A stretch of DNA of 64,000 nt, from assembly GCA_963770035.1 (NCBI GenBank), contig CAVYON010000053.1:124001-188000 (forward strand), written 5' to 3'. The translations under genes and the position numbers were made by a program. Under the pieces are notes generated by a model. It was not told the origin of the DNA and did no database searches. It saw only the letters and a program-made list of their open reading frames with translations. This DNA is from Roseiarcus sp963770035. GTDB lineage: Bacteria > Pseudomonadota > Alphaproteobacteria > Rhizobiales > Beijerinckiaceae. Position 1 is the stretch's first letter. Each line of letters begins with the position of its first letter. Below, one piece after another: positions 59,181 through 64,000 of the stretch.

Positions 59181-59536
59181 CTATTGGGCGGAGCGCAGGA
59201 CGTCGGCCACGGCCGAAGAAGGCGCGAGCGCTTCAGGGGTCATTCCCTTGGCGGCGAGCCGCGCCGCAAGTGTCGGATTGGCGCACGACGAGGTCGTCGA
59301 CAGTGGAACGCGCCGGGCCCGAACCCGCCATCTCGCCGACGAAATGGACGACCGCGTCGCAGCGGGCGATATAGCTCTTCCAGCATCTTCAGCGTGTCGC
59401 CGCGGAGCGCCTTGAAATCCTCCTGGATTTTGACTTCGACGTTCGGCCGCGTAAGCTTGCGGCGCAGTTCGTCCCGATACGTCCCGAACTCGTTCGAGAC
59501 GCAGGAGAGGAACAGCCTGACGTTCCCGTCGCCCAT
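59181..59536 (-). pseudogene. Truncated tandem copy of the DUF4062 domain
   Basis: About 110 codons closely matching the start of the STAND gene (MGDGNVRLFLSCVSNEF...). Matching DNA extends from about 59225 to 59551. The copy has an extra base near LEEL (expected LEEYIA) and another near 59275, and then diverges into an unrelated end with a TAG at 59181. Nothing of NB-ARC or TPR is present. This is most simply a partial tandem duplication. Confidence 0.7.
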
Positions 59537-59675
59537 GCCGCCGCCATGCGTTGCCCCGGCGGCCAGCGTGACATGACGCGCGCCGACCGGCAACGCGACT
59601 TCGCGAGCCTTAGGTCAGTGTGAACAGCGAAGGGCCGCCAATCGATATCGCGGCCACCGAAGCGCCGCTCGCCGC

Positions 59676-59821
59676 CGTCATCGCGAGGCGCGAAGCGCCG
59701 TGGCGATCCAGGGGCCGCTGGGCGAAAACCTCAACCGAAGGTACGGAGATCGGCGCTCCAACGCGGAAGGCGGCGCCTCCTGGATCGCCATGTCGCCCTT
59801 CGGGCTCCTCGCGATGACGAC
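59676..59821. repeat. Inverted-repeat element CGTCATCGCGAGG
   Basis: The left arm CGTCATCGCGAGG...TGGCGATCCAGG and the right arm CCTGGATCGCCA...CCTCGCGATGACG are about 40-bp imperfect inverted repeats around a central 60-bp stretch. GTCATTGCGAGGAGCGAAGC-type palindromes are known dispersed repeats in many bacteria; this is a GC-richer version. Confidence 0.65.
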
Positions 59822-59854
59822 AAAGCGGCGCCCTTTCGCGATCGACGATCGCGC

Positions 59855-60205
59855 CTAAACGGCGCGTCGCACCGCGGCCTCTGAACTTGCCGCGGGTTGG
59901 GTGATCGGCTCGCCCTTGCGGACGACGAGGGTCGAGCGCACGCGGGCGCGCTCGCCGACTTGGACGAAGTGGACCCTGTCCGGCGGCGCCTGGAACGAGT
60001 CGCCTGCCGCCAGCGACACCGCCGGCATGCCCTCGATGTGCAACTCCCCCGTGCCTTCGAGCACAAAGGTGGACTCGACTCCGGGATGTGTGTGCGGCGG
60101 GACGAGCGTTCCTTCCGGTATGGCGATCTCGACCATCACGGTCTCGTAGCCGTCGACCGGTCCGTCCATCCGTCGCACGACCTTCAACGATACGCCAGGC
60201 AGCAT
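59855..60205 (-). CDS. Cupin-domain protein
   Basis: A 116-residue single cupin. Motif 1 is PPHTHPGVESTFVLEGTGEL, with metal-ligand His, His and Glu; motif 2 is the shorter FQAPPDRVHFVQVG with a His. By family it binds a metal and acts as an enzyme or sensor; the substrate is unknown. It starts about 35 bp after the AraC gene on the same strand, so they are probably cotranscribed. Confidence 0.85.
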   Translation of the reverse strand: MLPGVSLKVVRRMDGPVDGYETVMVEIAIPEGTLVPPHTHPGVESTFVLEGTGELHIEGMPAVSLAAGDSFQAPPDRVHFVQVGERARVRSTLVVRKGEPITQPAASSEAAVRRAV

Positions 60206-60239
60206 CCGAACCTCCCTTTCTGCGCCGACGCCAGCCGGC

Positions 60240-61106
60240 TCAGGCGGAAGTAGGACGCTCGGCGACGAAGGTATTGAAGAAATCGGACTCGGACGCGGAC
60301 AAATCCGGCTTCGGCGGCGAGCCCAACGTCGTCAGGCGGAACAGCGTGTCGGGCGCCATCCCCACCATGGACGAGAACTCGTTGACCATATGCGCCTGAT
60401 CGCTGAAGCCACAAGCAGCAGCCGTATCCGCCCAACCTTTGCTCCGTCCCATCCTCACCGCGACGCCGAACCGGGCGATTCGCGCGAAACGCTTCGGCGA
60501 GATCCCGAAGAGCGCTCGGAATCGCCGGGACAGATGACGCTCGCCGACGTCGAGACGGCGCGCCAGATCGCGAAGCGGAATAGTGGGCCGGCGTCTCAAC
60601 GCCTGGGCGGCGGCGCAGGCGAGCGGATCGGGCTCGCGCTCGGACAGGCGATCGACCAGGAACCGCTGGACAGCCCGCACGCGCGCGTCCGCTTCGAGGC
60701 TCTCCAAAAGCCGCTCGTCCAGCAGCGAAACCTCGCCGTCCGAGAAGACGTCGCCGAGCGCGGCGGCGTCTTCGGCGAATTCGCCGAGGCTGACGCCCCG
60801 CAGCCGGGCTGCCCCCTCTGGACGAAGGCGCACCATGACGCCGCCGACCGGACCGTTCGTCTGGATGCGCGCGGCTGCCGAACTGACGCCGGTGATTCGA
60901 TAGCCGCCCGGATCGACCAGCCGCCCCGCGCCGGGCCCGCCCATCCGCAAGAGTGGCGCCGAACGGTAGTGGAAGCATAGGATGGGGGAAAGGACCGGCA
61001 ACACCATCGAGCGGGCGCCGCCTGCGTTGGGGAGGTCGGCGTGCCAGATCGTCTCGACGACATCGGCAAGCTCTGCACGGACGGGATGGAATGCGTAACC
61101 CGCCAT
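60240..61106 (-). CDS. AraC-family transcriptional regulator
   Basis: A 288-residue regulator with an N-terminal sensing domain (about residues 1-160) and a C-terminal double helix-turn-helix: LRDLARRLDVGERHLSRRFRALFG and TAAACGFSDQAHMVNEFSSMVGMAP. The first ATG (61136) has no ribosome-binding site, whereas ATG at 61106 has GGCGAGG six bases upstream; I use the latter. It is divergent from the alcohol dehydrogenase, and a natural guess is that it controls that gene and the cupin. Confidence 0.88.
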   Translation of the reverse strand: MAGYAFHPVRAELADVVETIWHADLPNAGGARSMVLPVLSPILCFHYRSAPLLRMGGPGAGRLVDPGGYRITGVSSAAARIQTNGPVGGVMVRLRPEGAARLRGVSLGEFAEDAAALGDVFSDGEVSLLDERLLESLEADARVRAVQRFLVDRLSEREPDPLACAAAQALRRRPTIPLRDLARRLDVGERHLSRRFRALFGISPKRFARIARFGVAVRMGRSKGWADTAAACGFSDQAHMVNEFSSMVGMAPDTLFRLTTLGSPPKPDLSASESDFFNTFVAERPTSA

Positions 61107-61196
61107 CGTCGCCTCGCCTGCGCCTCCAACGGTCATCGTAGCAGGGGTTTTCGGCTCGGCAAGAGCGCCTGGACGACGGCGCCCGAGCGTCCCTTA

Positions 61197-61239
61197 TCCC
61201 CTCTCCCCGCTGAAGCGACGCTGAAGCGGGGCGAGGGGA
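61197..61239. promoter_or_regulatory. Hairpin between divergent araC-type and adh genes
   Basis: CCCCTCTCCCCGCT pairs with AGCGGGGCGAGGGG over about 13 bases. It lies in the shared promoter region and might be regulatory or a dispersed palindrome. Confidence 0.35.
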
Positions 61240-61322
61240 GCTGGGCGGGCGGCGCTTCTCCTTGCCCAACATTCGCCCAACGCCGCCCTCAAGCTGCCGC
61301 TTTCCCGGAAGGAGACCTGCCG

Positions 61323-62343
61323 ATGGCGAAGATGCGCGCGATGGTCGTCCGCAAGAAAGGCGGACCGCTCGAGGCGGAGGAGCGCGACATTCCGGAACCG
61401 GGCCCTGGCGAAATGCGGATCCGCGTCCGCGCCTGCGGCGTCTGCCACAGCGACGTGATGACGGTCGAGGGCCTGATGCCCGGGATCGCAGTATCCGCGC
61501 GTTCCCGGCCACGAGGTGATGGGCGTCGTCGACGCGATCGGCCCCGGCGTCGAAGGCTGGAGCGTCGGCGCGCCGGCCGGCGTCGGCTGGTTCGGCGGCT
61601 CCTGCGGATATTGCCGCCAGTGCCGGCGCGACAGCGCCTTCGCCTGCGAGAATGTGCATGAGGTCAGCGGCATCACGCGCGATGGCGGCTATGCGACGCA
61701 CATGATCGCGCATGTCTCCGCCGTCGCGCACGCGCCCGACGACCTCGACCCTGTCGCCTCCGCGCCGCTGCTCTGCGCCGGTGTCACCACTTTCAACGCG
61801 CTCCGTCACAGCAACGCTGGCCCCGGCGATCTCGTCGCCGTTCATGGCGTCGGCGGTCTCGGGCATCTCGCGATTCAATATGCGGCGAGGCAAGGCTATC
61901 GGACGGTCGCGGTGAACCGGGGACGCGACAAGGAAGAGCTGGCGCGGCAGCTTGGCGCGCACGACTACATCGACAGCGCAGCGGAGGATCCGGCCAAGGC
62001 GCTCCTGCAGATGGGCGGGGCGAAGGCGATTCTCGCTACAGTCACCGACGGCGCGGCGATGCAGGCGATCGCCAAGGGACTCGGCCCGAACGGCGTCATG
62101 ATGGTGATCGGCGTGGTCGGACCGCTCACGGTCGACTCCATCGATCTGATCGGCAAGAACGCGTCGATCAAGGGCTCATATTCCGGAATCGCCCGGGATT
62201 CAGAAGACGCGCTGACGTTCAGCCAGCTCAACAAGGTGTCTTCGATGAACGAGGTCTATCCGCTCGAAAGGGCCGAGGAGGCGTATCAGCGGATGAAGAG
62301 CGGCAAGGCCCGCTTCCGGGTGGTGCTGAGCGTCGAGGCCTGA
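61323..62343 (+). CDS. Zinc-dependent alcohol dehydrogenase (one frameshift as sequenced)
   Basis: About 339 residues when repaired. Catalytic zinc ligands appear in CGVCHSD and GHE; the structural zinc site is CGYCRQCRRDSAFAC, with four Cys. The NAD(P) motif is GVGGLGHLAIQYA. The frame ends after MPGI at about 61487; the match resumes as QYPRVPGHEVMGVVDAIG one base on, meaning one extra G in GGATCGCAG. Apart from this the gene is well conserved, so an assembly error is likely. It is divergent from the AraC regulator; the alcohol or aldehyde substrate is unknown. Confidence 0.9.
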
Positions 62344-62378
62344 GAGGCTGGCCGCTGCCGTCATATGTGGACGGCCTC

Positions 62379-62623
62379 TGGCAAGCGGTTTTTGACGGTC
62401 TGAACGTTTTGGTCTGCTGCGGTCATATGTACGGCCTGTTGGCGCGGTATAGACCGCTGGCCCTGATGATATTCGACGGTCCTGGTCCCTATCATTGCGA
62501 CGGGCTCTGGGCTCGTGACGGGTGTCGGGGTGTCCTGGACTTTCGTGGCGACCGTGTCGTTCATCACGTCGTTGCGCTTACCAAACTGTTCGAACTGAAA
62601 CGCCTGGTTGGAGAGCCCTGTCT
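62379..62623 (-). ncRNA. Candidate bridge/seek RNA region of the IS1111-type element
   Basis: About 245 bp between the transposase stop and the terminal repeat, with no gene. In IS110-family elements a non-coding end produces a bridge (seek) RNA that guides target and donor recognition; in the IS1111 subgroup it lies downstream of the transposase, as here. The end also holds an imperfect second copy of the terminal sequence (GTCATATGTACGGCCTGTTGGC near 62430). The RNA itself is inferred. Confidence 0.45.
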
Positions 62624-63650
62624 TCAGGCTTTTGTATAAAGTTCGGTTCGGAAGGCTTCGCCGGTCGACATCATCGCCCAGGCAATTCTGGCCAGCTTGT
62701 TGGCCAGGGCGACGGCGACGACGCGTTCGGGCTTTCTGGCCCTCATGGCGACAATCCATTCGGCCAGGGCGCCTTTGTATTTGTGGGCCACGCGCAACAC
62801 CGACGTGCATCCCACGACCAGCATCTTGCGCAGATATCGATTGCCCTTCTTGGTGATGGGGCCGAGCTTGTCCTTGCCGCCGCTCGAGTGCTGGCTCGGC
62901 GTGATGCCCAAAGACGCGCTGAAATCGCGCGCCGACCGGAAGACGCCGGGATCCGGATTGAAAGCGACCATCGCCGATGCGATCAGCGGGCCGAAGGCGG
63001 GGATTTCGTCGAGCAGCCGGCTCGTCTGGTTTTTCGCGCTCGCCTGGGCGATCGTCTTCTCCAGCCCGTCGATCTTTTCGTCGAGGCCATCGATGTGCGA
63101 AGCCAGCATCGCGGTCGCCTGCCTGGCCTCTTCGGCAAGGGTTTCGTCGGCCTCGGCGAGCGCCAGCAGGTCCTCGACCCGGTGGATGCCCTTGGGCGCG
63201 ATCAGGCCGAACTCCAAGAGATGCCCGCGCAGCGCGTTGACGGTCATGGTTCGCTGCTTGACCAGCAATTCCCGGGTCTTGTGCAGCATCAGCCCGGCTT
63301 GCTGATCGGCGCTCTTGATCGGAACGAACCGCATGTCGGGGCGCGACATGGCCTCGCAGACCCCCGCCGCGTCCTTCGCATCGTTCTTGTTCCGTTGAAC
63401 ATAGGCTTTCGCGTAAGCGGGAGGAATGAGGGACCACGTCGTGCCCCAACGCCCGCAGCTCCCGCGCCCAGTAATGCGCCGATCCGCACGCCTCCATCCC
63501 GATCCGGGTTGGCGCAATCCCGGCAAAGAAACTCAGGAACTTGCCCCGGCTCAACTTTCGCGTCACCGCAGGCGCGCCCTCGCGCTCGATCCCATGCACC
63601 TGAAAAAAGTTCTTCGCCAGATCGACCCCAATCCTGATAAACTCCTTCAT
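62624..63650 (-). CDS. IS110-family transposase (one frameshift as sequenced)
   Basis: About 341 residues when repaired. The RuvC-like DEDD N-terminal domain starts IRIGVDLAKNFFQVHG (first Asp) and continues with RNKNDAKDAAG. The C-terminal transposase-20 domain has IPAFGPLIASAMVAF and the serine region FSASLGITPSQHSSGGK. The frame changes near 63435: after GHDVV an extra C in TCCCTC puts IPPAYAKAYV in another frame. The start ATG at 63650 gives MKEFIRIGV. With the base removed the enzyme looks intact. Confidence 0.88.
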
Positions 63651-63875
63651 GGACGGCTTCCCTTTCCGTGACCGCCTACCGGTCACCCTTTGGCACTTGA
63701 TGCCATTCGGGTGAGGCCGTCCACATCATCATTGCGAGGACCCCCGGAATTGATCCCCTACCGTATTTGCACATCTTAAACCGCCGCGCGGATCCTTCCC
63801 CAGCAGAGCTCTACGGGATGCACACATCTCCCGCAGCCCTCTGCCGCCATGCCCCACGCTTGGAGGGCGGCTTCC

Positions 63876-64000
63876 TCCCCCCTTGTGGGGGAGGATCGAG
63901 GAGGGGGGTCGCGCCGAACTCGGACAGTTCGGGGCCCTTCCAGCGCCAGATGAGAAGTGAGCGCGACCCCCCACTCTGTCCCGCCCCCACAAGGGGGTGC
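63876..64000. repeat. Long inverted repeat at the window edge
   Basis: GGGGGGTCGCGC (63903-63914) and GCGCGACCCCCC (63961-63972) are perfect 12-bp arms. The sequence CCCCTTGTGGGGG (about 63880) pairs with CCCCCACAAGGGG (about 63984). Between them GAACTCGGACAGTTC adds a small stem. This looks like a dispersed palindromic element and continues to the window end; 63727-63875 holds no gene I can support. Confidence 0.6.

Larger units (their letters stand above)
62365..63726 (-). mobile_element. IS110-family (IS1111-type) insertion sequence, about 1.36 kb
   Basis: The ends carry a perfect 14-bp inverted repeat: ATGTGGACGGCCTC at 62365-62378 and its complement at 63713-63726. The element encodes one transposase on the minus strand. 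Inverted repeats and a long non-coding part downstream of the transposase place it in the IS1111 subgroup; classical IS110 elements lack terminal repeats. The true ends may be a few bases outside the repeats. No target duplication is apparent, as expected for this family. Confidence 0.8.

Noticed and set aside
59620..59817. Small 65-codon plus-strand frame
   Set aside because: Lies mostly within the inverted-repeat element; no ribosome-binding site and no protein-like features.

Overview
The window is high-GC chromosomal DNA from an alphaproteobacterium, most likely Hyphomicrobiales (Rhizobiales) of the Beijerinckiaceae/Methylocystaceae/Bradyrhizobium neighbourhood. This rests on the gene order ntrC-ntrY-ntrX-(D-amino-acid transaminase)-hfq-hflX and on a giant membrane-anchored repeat protein resembling the Growth Pole Ring (GPR) protein of Agrobacterium. 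No rRNA, tRNA or CRISPR array was seen.

Layout. 1-6758: nitrogen two-component genes (ntrC tail, ntrY, ntrX), a D-amino-acid transaminase, hfq and hflX. 6759-11645: an accessory stretch with a cyclase/ATPase/TPR gene (two frameshifts), an HExxH protein and an unknown small protein. 11677-14207: a class II aldolase-like protein that lacks its metal ligands, then a malonyl-CoA synthetase. 14385-23603: a 3,072-residue GPR-like protein with about 31 tandem 29-residue repeats. 23887-25860: an Hpt protein, a [2Fe-2S] ferredoxin and a ferredoxin reductase. 26270-29438: a Yip1-like protein, MsrQ and an OprB porin. 29718-41487: a minus-strand glycogen operon, glgP-glgB-glgC-glgA-glgX/malQ, with overlapping genes and a GlgX-MalQ fusion. 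41498-46668: a coiled-coil membrane protein, then coxB-coxA-ctaG-coxC for an aa3-type cytochrome oxidase. 46701-53602: a hotdog thioesterase, MscS, a SpoIIAA-like protein, a FUSC transporter, an SDR, an ABC-2 exporter and a small secreted Cys protein. 53880-56174: parC. 56175-64000: an accessory region with palindromic repeats, a broken DUF4062-NB-ARC-TPR STAND gene with a truncated tandem copy, a cupin, an AraC regulator divergent from a Zn alcohol dehydrogenase (one frameshift), and a complete IS110/IS1111-type insertion sequence.

How genes work together. The glg block holds every step of glycogen synthesis and breakdown. The cox block holds the three core oxidase subunits plus the Cu(B) assembly factor, but no heme O synthase. 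Ferredoxin and its reductase make an electron-transfer pair. The ABC ATPase and permease overlap by 4 bp and form one exporter.

Caution on sequence quality. Several otherwise well conserved genes (cyclase, glgB, alcohol dehydrogenase, transposase, STAND gene) are each broken by one or more extra bases. The bias toward insertions suggests assembly error at least as strongly as true decay, so apparent pseudogenes here should be read with care.
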